Source: Leptolinea sp964446955
GTDB taxonomy: Bacteria; Chloroflexota; Anaerolineae; Anaerolineales; Anaerolineaceae
Direction of reading: 5' to 3'
Length of the DNA: 64,000 nt
Assembly (NCBI GenBank): GCA_964446955.1
Contig: CAYUQJ010000005.1
Location: forward strand, 124,001-188,000
Shown: piece after piece, positions 16,322 through 23,971 of the stretch
How positions within the stretch are numbered: the first letter of the stretch is position 1
How the letters are laid out: every line of letters begins with the position of its first letter
Position numbers and translations under genes: made by a program
Notes under the pieces: generated by a model
Databases searched by the model: none
What the model was told of the DNA's origin: nothing
The model's input: the letters and a program-made list of their open reading frames with translations, nothing else

Positions 16322-17253
16322 GCCATTTCAACCAACGGACGCCAATTAGTTTTATGGAACGGGCCCAGGCTGATTTTGATGCCGCCCGCCGGAAGAGCAG
16401 TTTGCGGCAAGTCATTACCGCATTGACCAATAGATCCAACCAACTGCTCCCTTATGATCAGATTCTTAAGATATTGCCGGTCAATGGACAACATTACATC
16501 GGTATGCGACAGGTGCCCATCGACGCCATCATCGGGAGTGTGGGCCGTTTTCAGGATTTCGACAGAGCGTTCCTACCCAAGGGAACAACAACCCGCGACC
16601 GATGGGAAAGCATTGATCGGGCACACTTGATGGATATTGATCTACCGGCGGTGGAACTTTATAAAGTAAGTGATGTGTATTTTGTGAAAGATGGAAATCA
16701 TCGAGTATCTGTCGCCCGCGAGCGCGGTCAGGCATTCATTGACGCGGTCGTTATTGAGATCGATACACCTTTTCCTGTTACACCGGAAACCAATCTGCTT
16801 GAACTGATTGGCAAACGGGAAATGACCCGGTTTTTCCAGAAAACTCGATTAAAAGAGATCCGCCCGGAAGCCGATATCAAATTAACCAGACCTGAGATGT
16901 ACTCGTTGCTGTTGGAACATATTCTCACCCACGGGTGGTTTCTGGGAGAAGAACGCCAGGCAGCCATTTCTTTTGAAGAAGCAACTGCTTCCTGGTATGA
17001 CAACATATACCTTCCCATGGTTAAAGTAATTCGGGAAATGCGGATGTTATCAGGCTTCCCGGACAGAACTGAGGCAGATCTGTATGTCTGGATCATGGAA
17101 CACCGTTGGTTTCAGATGAAAGAAAACCAGGTTGATGTCTCTCTTGAAGAAGCCGCGAAGGATTATTTTCAATCCTATGCGAAAAATCCTGTAGAGCGAT
17201 TTTTCCACAGGATCTCGCAAATATTTGGATTTGGGAAAAAAGAGAAGGATTAG
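16318..17253 (+). CDS. ParB/sulfiredoxin-like-motif protein, function unknown
   Basis: A 311-residue soluble protein. Residues 120-140 contain VKDGNHRVSVARERGQ, matching the GNHR-xxxA element of ParB-like nuclease/CTPase-fold domains. It is preceded by a region (55-118) that reads like the N-terminal part of that domain. The C-terminal half has two related segments, each with a tryptophan-rich HxWF element followed by a SxEEA element (around 205-225 and 262-285), suggesting an internal duplication. No helix-turn-helix typical of chromosome-partition ParB is visible, and no parA is nearby. It overlaps the phosphoesterase gene by 4 bases. I would not call it a partition protein. Confidence 0.6.
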   Translation: MSHFNQRTPISFMERAQADFDAARRKSSLRQVITALTNRSNQLLPYDQILKILPVNGQHYIGMRQVPIDAIIGSVGRFQDFDRAFLPKGTTTRDRWESIDRAHLMDIDLPAVELYKVSDVYFVKDGNHRVSVARERGQAFIDAVVIEIDTPFPVTPETNLLELIGKREMTRFFQKTRLKEIRPEADIKLTRPEMYSLLLEHILTHGWFLGEERQAAISFEEATASWYDNIYLPMVKVIREMRMLSGFPDRTEADLYVWIMEHRWFQMKENQVDVSLEEAAKDYFQSYAKNPVERFFHRISQIFGFGKKEKD

Positions 17254-17495
17254 GCAGCCAGGGGTATCAGGCCATCTCTGACACCAAGCCAGAGATGCCC
17301 CGGTTGTACCTGCTGGTCGGGTAAAACCAGAATGTCATTTGCCCTGATCTGATCAGATCCCAATGTTTCAGGATGAACATAGCAAAGCTCAGGGTATTGA
17401 CCATATTTGTATTGATAGTAGGCAGCCGCCTGCGCAATTTTTGAAAGAAGATCGCTTTTCGGATTGCTGTCGTACCAGAGCATACCAGTGCTCAT
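17250..17495 (-). CDS. Small protein of unknown function (81 aa)
   Basis: I do not recognise this 81-residue protein. It is soluble, aromatic-rich in the middle (AYYQYKYGQYPELCYVHP) and ends with a short loop then DGLIPLAA. I chose ATG 17495 because GGAGG lies 5 bases upstream; an in-frame GTG at 17507 would place that element inside the coding region. It converges on, and overlaps by 4 bases, the ParB-like-motif gene. The strong ribosome-binding site and protein-like composition make it likely real. Confidence 0.65.
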   Translation of the reverse strand: MSTGMLWYDSNPKSDLLSKIAQAAAYYQYKYGQYPELCYVHPETLGSDQIRANDILVLPDQQVQPGHLWLGVRDGLIPLAA

Positions 17496-17645
17496 GGGCT
17501 CCTCCACATACCTGTCATAAATTCAAAATCTCCGTCATAAGATGCAAGGATTGAGCCAAAATCAGTCTGCCGGTATGCTGTATAATAAGCGACTGAGGTA
17601 ATTTACCGCATCATCCCCCACTTTGACCCAATAACTGGAGGCAAA

Positions 17646-18203
17646 ATGATCAAGGAGACGATTGCTGAAACTGAACAACGAATGAAAAGCACCATACAGG
17701 CGCTGGAAGATGACCTCGCCGCCATTCGTACCGGAAGAGCTTCACCCGCGCTGGTTGAACACCTCCCGGTTGATTACTACGGTGCCCCCACTGCACTGAT
17801 GCAGTTGGCATCCATCAGTGTACCGGAACCGCGTGTGCTGATGATCCGTCCATTCGATCCATCAACCATGAAAGCGATCGAAAAAGCCATACTCGCCAGC
17901 GAATTGGGATTAACCCCCAACAATGACGGAAAAGTCATTCGGCTCAACCTTCCCGTTCTGACAGAACAACGACGTAAGGATCTGGTTAAGGTGGTTCATT
18001 CCCGCCTGGAGGAAGCCAGGGTCTCAGCCCGCAATATCCGGCGGGATGTACTGAAAGACCTTCGCGATTTTGAAAAAGAGAAAATGATCTCGGAAGATGA
18101 ATTGAAGAACGGCGAAGAAGAAATGCAGAAATTGATTGACAAGATCATTCAAAACATTGATACTGTCGGCGTGAAAAAAGAAAAGGAGATCATGGAGGTG
18201 TAA
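17646..18203 (+). CDS. frr: Ribosome recycling factor
   Basis: Splits post-termination 70S ribosomes together with EF-G. The 185-residue length and sequence are canonical: LEDDLAAIRTGRASP near the N-terminus, VEHLPVDYYGAPTALMQLAS, SVPEPRVLMIRPFD, GLTPNNDGKVIRLNLP and LTEQRRKDLVK. GGAGG precedes the ATG by 5 bases. It is the first gene of frr-uppS-cdsA, a common arrangement. An isolated -10-like TATAAT lies at 17581-17586 without a clear -35. Confidence 0.97.
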   Translation: MIKETIAETEQRMKSTIQALEDDLAAIRTGRASPALVEHLPVDYYGAPTALMQLASISVPEPRVLMIRPFDPSTMKAIEKAILASELGLTPNNDGKVIRLNLPVLTEQRRKDLVKVVHSRLEEARVSARNIRRDVLKDLRDFEKEKMISEDELKNGEEEMQKLIDKIIQNIDTVGVKKEKEIMEV

Positions 18204-18216
18204 TCCTTCTTGACCT

Positions 18217-18951
18217 ATGACTGAAGAACGAACACTTACCGGATTACCCGACCATATGCCCAATCATGTAGCCGTTATCATGGACGGCAATGGCCGATGG
18301 GCTAAATCCCGCGGTCTTCCCCGTCTGGCAGGGCATAAAGCTGGTACTGAAAACCTTCGTCGGGTGATTCGCGCCTGTGTCGAATTTGGGATCAAATATC
18401 TGACAATATATGCCTTTTCAACCGAGAACTGGGGCAGACCTGCCGATGAAGTCGCAGGACTGATGAACATCATCAAGGATGTCATCGAGAGAGAGCTGGA
18501 TGAACTTCACAAGCAAGGTGTCCGGCTGATCCATGTAGGGCACCTGGAAGGCCTTGATCCCGAGTTGCAGCGGAAAGTTATGGGAGCCGTCAAATTGACG
18601 GAGAATAATGACCGCCTGATCCTGAACATTGCCTTTAATTACGGTGGGCGTGATGAAATCCTATGCGCCATTAAGCGAATCATACAAGACGGAGTACAAC
18701 CTGACCGGGTGGATTCCGAATTGTTCAGTTCTTACCTGTTCACTGCAGGAACACCTGATCCTGACCTTATCATCCGCACGAGCGGAGAGATGCGGATCAG
18801 CAATTTCCTCATTTGGCAAGCCGCCTACTCGGAATGGTATTTTTCACCGACTTACTGGCCTGACTTTGACAAAGAAGAATTACGTAAAGCGGTCTTTGCC
18901 TACAGCCAACGGGACAGACGATTTGGAAAGGTCTCTTCCAAAGAAGATTAA
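18217..18951 (+). CDS. uppS: Undecaprenyl diphosphate synthase (cis-prenyltransferase)
   Basis: Condenses isopentenyl diphosphate onto farnesyl diphosphate to make the C55 lipid carrier for cell-wall synthesis. The 244 residues carry the family signature HVAVIMDGNGRWAKSRG (catalytic Asp in MDGNGRW), AFSTENWGRP, and the C-terminal DLIIRTSGEMRISNFL and YSEWYFSPTYWPDF. Length and motifs are typical of bacterial UppS. It is 13 bases after frr and 12 bases before cdsA. Confidence 0.96.
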   Translation: MTEERTLTGLPDHMPNHVAVIMDGNGRWAKSRGLPRLAGHKAGTENLRRVIRACVEFGIKYLTIYAFSTENWGRPADEVAGLMNIIKDVIERELDELHKQGVRLIHVGHLEGLDPELQRKVMGAVKLTENNDRLILNIAFNYGGRDEILCAIKRIIQDGVQPDRVDSELFSSYLFTAGTPDPDLIIRTSGEMRISNFLIWQAAYSEWYFSPTYWPDFDKEELRKAVFAYSQRDRRFGKVSSKED

Positions 18952-18963
18952 ATAATCCACCAG

Positions 18964-19770
18964 ATGCTCAAAGAACGCCTGCTTGTCCTCATTCCACTCA
19001 TCCCTGCCGCGGTGGCACTTGTTATGGCAGGCGGCTGGTGGTTCACCCTCACGGTCAGCCTTGTCCTGGCAACAACCGGTTGGGAATTCTGGCGGCTTTT
19101 CAAACGAGGGGGATACAATCCCTCCGCGGCCCTTTTGATTATCTCCCCGGCTATATTAGTCATTATGCGACATGTGACCGGCTTTATCTACGCCGATCTT
19201 GCTCTTGTGATCCTGTTATTTTCGGCAATGGGCATACACCTGCACCGGTTTGAAAAAGGATGCGAAACGTCCGCGCTTGATTTTTGTATCACCCTCAGTG
19301 GTGTGATGTATATTGGATGGTTGGGAGCTTACTTCATCTCTGTCAGGACTCTGCCAAACGGAGAATGGTGGTTATTACTTGTGCTCGCATCCATATGGAT
19401 CGCCGATGGAGGCGCGTATCTTATTGGGCGCCATTTTGGCAAACATAAAATCTCTGCACACGCCAGTCCCAATAAAAGCTGGGAGGGACATATTGGTGGA
19501 ATTCTATTTGCCGCTGTGTTTGTACCCTTGCTGGCAATACTCTGGCAGATAAACGCCCCCGCTATAACACCTGCTAAAGGGCTCTTTCTTGGAATACTTT
19601 TAAGCATACTTTGTATTTTGGGAGATCTGGGGGAGAGTATGTTCAAACGCCATTTCAAGGTAAAAGACGTATCAAATCTGATCCCCGGCCATGGTGGTTT
19701 TTTTGACCGGATTGACTCGTGGCTCTGGGCCCTCCCTATAGGGTATTATTTCATTCTGTTCTGGAAATAA
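18964..19770 (+). CDS. cdsA: Phosphatidate cytidylyltransferase
   Basis: Makes CDP-diacylglycerol from phosphatidate and CTP, the branch point for phospholipid synthesis, in the membrane. The 268 residues include about eight hydrophobic segments and the C-terminal signature KRHFKVKDVSNLIPGHGG followed by FFDRIDS. SPNKSWEGHIGG, another conserved element, is at about residue 170. It ends the frr-uppS-cdsA operon directly before a strong terminator. Confidence 0.95.
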   Translation: MLKERLLVLIPLIPAAVALVMAGGWWFTLTVSLVLATTGWEFWRLFKRGGYNPSAALLIISPAILVIMRHVTGFIYADLALVILLFSAMGIHLHRFEKGCETSALDFCITLSGVMYIGWLGAYFISVRTLPNGEWWLLLVLASIWIADGGAYLIGRHFGKHKISAHASPNKSWEGHIGGILFAAVFVPLLAILWQINAPAITPAKGLFLGILLSILCILGDLGESMFKRHFKVKDVSNLIPGHGGFFDRIDSWLWALPIGYYFILFWK

Positions 19771-19812
19771 AGACATCGCCCGGGGAATTCTTCGGGCGAT
19801 GTCTTTTATTTT
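19771..19812. terminator. Bidirectional terminator between cdsA and the SIMPL gene
   Basis: Perfect 12-bp stem AGACATCGCCCG / CGGGCGATGTCT (19771-19782 with 19793-19804). TTTT-A-TTTT follows on the plus strand; a weaker T-run serves the converging minus-strand cluster. Confidence 0.92.
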
Positions 19813-19824
19813 AAAAATCAGGGG

Positions 19825-20616
19825 TCATTTCAACTGGTAAGTAACTGATACATCAGCCGATAGAACCAGCTGTCCGGCAGAGACAGGAGTATAAGAGGAG
19901 GGTGCCATACCTCCGCCGCCTATCCCGTACATCTCTTTTGCCATCGGTGACGAAGTGTAACCGGTGGAAATGGATTGAATTTCGCCCAGTGATAATTCCG
20001 AAACACGGGCCAATTCTTCCGCCTGTTCATGGGCATTTTTCATAGCAAGATCACGGGCTTCACTCTGGGCAGATTTCTTGTCCACTACATCAAAAGTAAT
20101 GCCATTGATACTGTTGGCACCGGAACGGACAACTGTATCCAACAATTCGCCGAGTCTATCAAGATCGCGAACGGTCACATAAACCGTGTTATCGACCATA
20201 TAAAGTGTACCGGTAACGGCCCCGGTTCCAGGCTCATATTGCTGGGATGGATAGATATTAAAACTGGTTGTCTGGATGTCCTTCTCATCCACACCAAGTT
20301 CCTGCAATGCGTCAGAGACCTGTCTTGCCTGCTCATTGTTGTCTTTCAACGCGGTTGAGACGTTCTCGGATTGACTGTGGACACCAATGTAAATATAGGC
20401 AACATCAGGCACAAGATAAACTTGCCCTGATCCCACCACGCTGATAGTTCTCATCGGGTCATCATCATCGACTGCGACAGTAACCGGTTCGGTGTCGGGT
20501 TTGACGGTAGACGGAGCTATTGTCATTGGTGCCGTGGGGATGGCTGATGGTGAACAGGCAGCCAGCAACATAACAAATGCCATAATTCCCAGACTGATCG
20601 TTAAATAACGTTTCAT
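19825..20616 (-). CDS. SIMPL-domain (DUF541) lipoprotein
   Basis: A 263-residue exported protein. The start MKRYLTISL was chosen because GGAGGAAAA sits just upstream. A lipoprotein signal ends at LLAAC, so the mature protein would be anchored to the outer face of the membrane from Cys21. The rest is a SIMPL/DUF541 domain: repeated GSGQVYLVPDVAYIYIGV, DNNEQARQVSDALQELGV and IQTTSFNIYPS are characteristic. Family members are periplasmic or surface proteins of poorly known function linked to stress. It is the last gene of the minus-strand envelope cluster. Confidence 0.87.
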   Translation of the reverse strand: MKRYLTISLGIMAFVMLLAACSPSAIPTAPMTIAPSTVKPDTEPVTVAVDDDDPMRTISVVGSGQVYLVPDVAYIYIGVHSQSENVSTALKDNNEQARQVSDALQELGVDEKDIQTTSFNIYPSQQYEPGTGAVTGTLYMVDNTVYVTVRDLDRLGELLDTVVRSGANSINGITFDVVDKKSAQSEARDLAMKNAHEQAEELARVSELSLGEIQSISTGYTSSPMAKEMYGIGGGGMAPSSYTPVSAGQLVLSADVSVTYQLK

Positions 20617-20682
20617 TTTTCCTCCATCTTGTGGAATTTCTTTATGACCGACGTTATTCCCCAAGAATTTGTTCCATTTTAC

Positions 20683-21774
20683 CTAGAGTTCTGCTTCGTA
20701 TTCAACAATGTGTATAGCGCCGATCGGGAGATCTACATTAACTTCAATCGCAGTTTTTCCCTCTTCAAATTGCGGCGATACAACCCGATCACCATCCTGC
20801 CTGTATCCGGCAGGGATAAATGTGGCGCCGATTGCCTTGTCCGCATCCAAACGCAAAGCCACACCTTCAGGAACGTAGATGGTTATCTTTCCAATCGCGC
20901 CGGAAATATCATATTCCGCACCCAGATCATCCGATAGATATATATCTGTCTTGCCAAGAACAGTTTCACATTTAATGGTTTCAACGTTCATTCCTCTCAG
21001 GTCAAGGGAACTTTCTCCCATTACCAGAACGGATTTCGCCGTCAATTCCGGTTCGGGGTGAACCCTGATCTCCCATTCTGAACCGACCGATTGCCGTGAT
21101 ACCCCGGGGAAATTATTACGGTCAGATGCCAGGCGGATGAACGCGGATTTTTGACTCAATTCAACTTGTGGTTCCATGACTTCATTGCGGGCAAGATCCA
21201 ACTGTGCTTCCACCAGGTTCTCATTTGAATTAGCAGAGAGCAATCGCACCATTCCTGCGGTCCTGCTGATTTGTAGATCAAGTTCTGATTCGCCATCATA
21301 TTCCTGCTGAAAGTCCCTGGTACTAACCGCGCCTGGGATGGAAAGTTCGGCTATCCAAACCAGACCCGCGATAAGCATAAAAGCCAGAACCAGACTAAAA
21401 ATTGTTCGTATGGCTGACCGCCTGCCAATTATAAAGTCCAGACCAGCACCGATCAGAATCAACGGCCAGCCCTTGATGATCAATTCCCAGGCGGACATGG
21501 TGATGTACCCCAGGTTTCCGGCTAACAATATGCCGCCGAACCCGGCGATCAAAAGCGACCCGGTGATACCGTTACCGCGGATCAACCCATCGAGGCCGGA
21601 TATGATCAACAATACCGGCCAGTAAAGTTCTACAAACCCCCAGAATCCACCGGGGAGATATCCAAAGTTTGAGAGCAATAAAAGTACCCCCGCTGTCAGG
21701 ATAAGCAGTGGAAAAAACAAACTTCTTTTCTCCCGCTGTGGAAAATTACTTTGGGAATTGTTTTCATCCATCAT
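20683..21774 (-). CDS. LiaF/DUF5668-like membrane protein with C-terminal beta-sandwich
   Basis: A 363-residue protein. It has a polar N-terminus, then three or four pairs of short hydrophobic segments (residues 18-140) of the LiaI/LiaF type (LFFPLLILTAGVLLLLSNFG is the repeated kind). A long extracytoplasmic part (150-363) is built of beta-strands like the toast-rack/LiaF C-terminal domain (IKCETVLGKTDIYLSDD and ISGAIGKITIYVPEG). LiaF proteins restrain envelope-stress sensor kinases in Firmicutes; no kinase is adjacent here. It overlaps the PspC-like gene by 4 bases. Confidence 0.78.
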   Translation of the reverse strand: MMDENNSQSNFPQREKRSLFFPLLILTAGVLLLLSNFGYLPGGFWGFVELYWPVLLIISGLDGLIRGNGITGSLLIAGFGGILLAGNLGYITMSAWELIIKGWPLILIGAGLDFIIGRRSAIRTIFSLVLAFMLIAGLVWIAELSIPGAVSTRDFQQEYDGESELDLQISRTAGMVRLLSANSNENLVEAQLDLARNEVMEPQVELSQKSAFIRLASDRNNFPGVSRQSVGSEWEIRVHPEPELTAKSVLVMGESSLDLRGMNVETIKCETVLGKTDIYLSDDLGAEYDISGAIGKITIYVPEGVALRLDADKAIGATFIPAGYRQDGDRVVSPQFEEGKTAIEVNVDLPIGAIHIVEYEAEL

Positions 21775-22211
21775 AGGTCACCTCGCAAAGCGCGGACAAT
21801 AAAGACGGCCCCAATTACTATCAGAGCTACTGCCCACATCACACTTTTATTCACCCAGTAAAACCACTGAGGTTGTATCTCTTTCAACAAGTAAAAACCA
21901 CCCAGGGCAACAAGGATTCCGCCGAAAATCTTCAACGCATCCATATTGGGTTTACTGGTAGCCTGGATAAAGTCGTCACGCATCTGTCCAGCCCGCTGAG
22001 ACCAATCTGTTTGTCTGCCAGGAATCTCACTGGCAGAGGGCATGACAATCCATAGGATAATATAGATTAATAAGCCTGATCCGGTCATGAAACCCAGTAT
22101 CAGGAAGATAATTCGGATCAGAGTAACATCAAGTCCAATCCAATTTGCAATTCCTGCACATACGCCAGCCAGGATTCTGCCATTCTCAGGTCTCACAAGT
22201 CGATTTTGCAT
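21771..22211 (-). CDS. PspC-domain membrane protein
   Basis: A 146-residue protein. Its N-terminal 60 residues are a PspC domain: RLVRPENGRILAGVCAGIA, then ANWIGLDVTLIRIIFLIL and a second hydrophobic stretch ending VMPSA. A further hydrophobic region lies near the C-terminus (85-140). PspC-type proteins sense or buffer membrane stress. A good ribosome-binding site (GAGGAG) precedes the ATG. It is the middle gene of the envelope cluster. Confidence 0.87.
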   Translation of the reverse strand: MQNRLVRPENGRILAGVCAGIANWIGLDVTLIRIIFLILGFMTGSGLLIYIILWIVMPSASEIPGRQTDWSQRAGQMRDDFIQATSKPNMDALKIFGGILVALGGFYLLKEIQPQWFYWVNKSVMWAVALIVIGAVFIVRALRGDL

Positions 22212-22231
22212 AGTTAAAGCTCCTCAAAAGA

Positions 22232-22855
22232 TTACCGGCGTCCCAGCGCCCTGAACATTAAGACAAGTCCACCAATGATTAAGCCTACAGGCAGGACATA
22301 CGCGGCCAGGTTGGACGCCGAAGATATGAAAAGAAAACCCATTAGAAGAAGAATACCGGCCGGTATCCAGGGCCAGGCCATTCTTAACGCGGCACCCGGC
22401 AGCAGAGCCACAAGAGCAAATGTCAAACCAAGTCCGATGAAAAAGACCCCGGCCGTTGCCAGACCATTGTCTGATTTGATCAATGTGATCGAAGCTACTG
22501 TAAGCATCACACCGGCAGGGATAATCGCCCACCAGTTGGATGGTACACGGAGATAAACAAGCCAGAATCCGAGTGAAATACCGGCCAATACAATGGGGCC
22601 GGACAGAATCTCCTCAAGCCCCCCCGCGACATACGGTAGGGCGATTATGGTTCCAATGGACAGCAGAACACTACCAGGTATGGCAGCCCACCAGTTCGAT
22701 TTGGATATGGCGAAAAAATACATAAAGATCAACCCCCCGGCTGCAAAAAACAAAGGCCAGATGATATGATCCAGATTGAAATAACCCAGGTTGGAGAATA
22801 ACGATCCAACGCCCAGCAATATCAAGAAGAATCCGATAAATAGTTTGCGGTTCAT
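22232..22855 (-). CDS. LiaI/DUF5668-like polytopic membrane protein
   Basis: A 207-residue, almost wholly hydrophobic protein with about eight short membrane segments, beginning KLFIGFFLILLGVGSLFSNL, the same repeat type found in the neighbouring toast-rack proteins. No soluble domain is visible. I chose the ATG at 22855, with GAGG overlapping the upstream stop codon, over an in-frame TTG at 22867. Predicted role: a partner of LiaF-like proteins in membrane homeostasis, by context only. Confidence 0.75.
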   Translation of the reverse strand: MNRKLFIGFFLILLGVGSLFSNLGYFNLDHIIWPLFFAAGGLIFMYFFAISKSNWWAAIPGSVLLSIGTIIALPYVAGGLEEILSGPIVLAGISLGFWLVYLRVPSNWWAIIPAGVMLTVASITLIKSDNGLATAGVFFIGLGLTFALVALLPGAALRMAWPWIPAGILLLMGFLFISSASNLAAYVLPVGLIIGGLVLMFRALGRR

Positions 22856-22863
22856 AATTTTCC

Positions 22864-23664
22864 TCAACGAATGGACAGTTTCCCAACACCGGCTTCCACG
22901 TGAATTTCTACCTTATTGGCAGCGGAAGAATAATCGGGACTGCTGTAAATATCTCCAAATTTTGGGAAACGCGACTGGTCGATTTCATTTGTGTCCAGCA
23001 GCGCGCCATCGATCTTGATCTGGGCGGCAACATTTTCGGGAATGCGGAGTTCAAGACGGGCTGATCCAAATTGGAATTCACCACGGGTAAACCCAGCCTG
23101 AGCAGGCATCCAGACCTCAGTGTCATTACCACCCGATTCCATGTGGATTTCTGTAATGATCAATTCGCGCAGATCAAAACGGTTCTTGCTGGCACCGGTT
23201 TTCACATTCAACACGTAAGCGATGGATTTGTTCAATGTGATGTCCCAATTAAATCCTTCTCCTCCCGCTGTTGAAGGCCATCCCCACCAATCGATCTCAG
23301 GAACACGCAATTTAAGCTTTGCCCTGGGACCTGATCGATCAACTGTCTCATCCACACCACCGGAAAAAGTGCCCTCTAATAAATTCGCATCGCCAGTCAT
23401 TGACCCGACAATTACCGCACCCGCGCCGTGTCGGATCTTGATTTCAGCCTCTGTTGCGCCTTCCGCCGGAATGGCTAACGTCCGGGTTTCAACAGCCTCA
23501 CGGAAGAGCAACGGGCCAACCAGGAACCACAACCCGATGAGAATCAGTACCGCAGGAAAGAACAATGACATCGCGCTGACCGGCAGAAAACCCAGGTTGT
23601 CCAGAAGAAATAGAACACCTGCCATCAGCAGTAAAAATCCCCATAAGAGTCCACCACGCTTCAT
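22864..23664 (-). CDS. LiaF/toast-rack membrane protein, first gene of envelope cluster
   Basis: A 266-residue protein. It has two hydrophobic segments (residues 5-22 and 30-50, with LLWGFLLLMAGVLFLLDNLG), then an exported beta-rich domain. The beginning RTLAIPAEGATEAEIKIRHG and the closing NKVEIHVEAGVGKLSIR are typical of the toast-rack fold shared with LiaF C-termini. I chose ATG 23664 (GGAG 7 bases upstream); an in-frame TTG at 23682 is less likely. It heads the five-gene minus-strand operon, divergent from cysK. Confidence 0.77.
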   Translation of the reverse strand: MKRGGLLWGFLLLMAGVLFLLDNLGFLPVSAMSLFFPAVLILIGLWFLVGPLLFREAVETRTLAIPAEGATEAEIKIRHGAGAVIVGSMTGDANLLEGTFSGGVDETVDRSGPRAKLKLRVPEIDWWGWPSTAGGEGFNWDITLNKSIAYVLNVKTGASKNRFDLRELIITEIHMESGGNDTEVWMPAQAGFTRGEFQFGSARLELRIPENVAAQIKIDGALLDTNEIDQSRFPKFGDIYSSPDYSSAANKVEIHVEAGVGKLSIR

Positions 23665-23735
23665 AACATGTCTCCAATCCAATTTTGAATGATCATTTCA
23701 AATCTCGCGAGGATTATACAATCTACCTGCGCCTA

Positions 23736-23763
23736 TTGACATACAGTCTGCTTTCCATATAAT
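23736..23763 (+). promoter_or_regulatory. Sigma70-type promoter of cysK-cysE
   Basis: TTGACA (23736-23741), 16-base spacer, TATAAT (23758-23763). It implies transcription starting near 23770 and a leader of about 200 bases before cysK. Confidence 0.85.
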
Positions 23764-23785
23764 TAGGCCAGATATTATCAGATTT

Positions 23786-23842
23786 ATGAAAACACTTAAT
23801 CAGAAACATCACCTTATTTGCTTGTGTCCCGGGCGGAGATAG
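23786..23842 (+). CDS. Candidate cysteine leader peptide (18 aa)
   Basis: A short frame encoding MKTLNQKHHLICLCPGRR and a TAG stop, located between the cysK promoter and a terminator hairpin. Two cysteine codons (TGC 23819-23821, TGT 23825-23827) stand three residues apart just before an RNA structure. A ribosome stalled with the first Cys codon in the A site would have its leading edge near 23832. That leaves the antiterminator arm (23833-23841) free. A ribosome at the stop codon would cover it. There is no Shine-Dalgarno sequence and the predicted 5' UTR is only about 16 bases, so translation is unproven. Confidence 0.68.
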   Translation: MKTLNQKHHLICLCPGRR

Positions 23843-23935
23843 ATCAGCCGCCGGGTTCAATTAATGTACTAAAAACTGAATAACCTGGCCTCTGTTGTAT
23901 CTCCGCATATTCATATACGCAGAGATATTTTTTTT
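23828..23935 (+). promoter_or_regulatory. Cysteine-responsive transcription attenuator in the cysK leader
   Basis: Competing pairings are visible by eye. (1) Protector: CCCGGGCGG (23828-23836) with CCGCCGGG (23848-23855). (2) Antiterminator: GCGGAGATA (23833-23841) with TATCTCCGC (23898-23906), nine perfect pairs. It encloses an 8-bp helix, GCCGGGTT (23850-23857) with AACCTGGC (23882-23889). (3) Terminator: 23898-23910 with 23915-23927, two mismatches, followed by eight T (23928-23935). Pairing 2 uses the 5' arm of the terminator, so the two exclude each other. The arrangement fits ribosome-controlled attenuation by the leader peptide at 23786. Confidence 0.72.
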
Positions 23936-23971
23936 GTTGTACAGGTATTTTGAATCATACAGAGGTTACAG

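Noticed and set aside
16318..17253. Chromosome-partition protein ParB
   Set aside because: No helix-turn-helix, ParA partner or parS-like site; only the GNHR-type motif is shared.
23683..23971. SAM riboswitch or T-box in the cysK leader
   Set aside because: No SAM-box core or GGTGGTACC motif is present; the Cys-codon leader frame with exclusive stems explains the region better.
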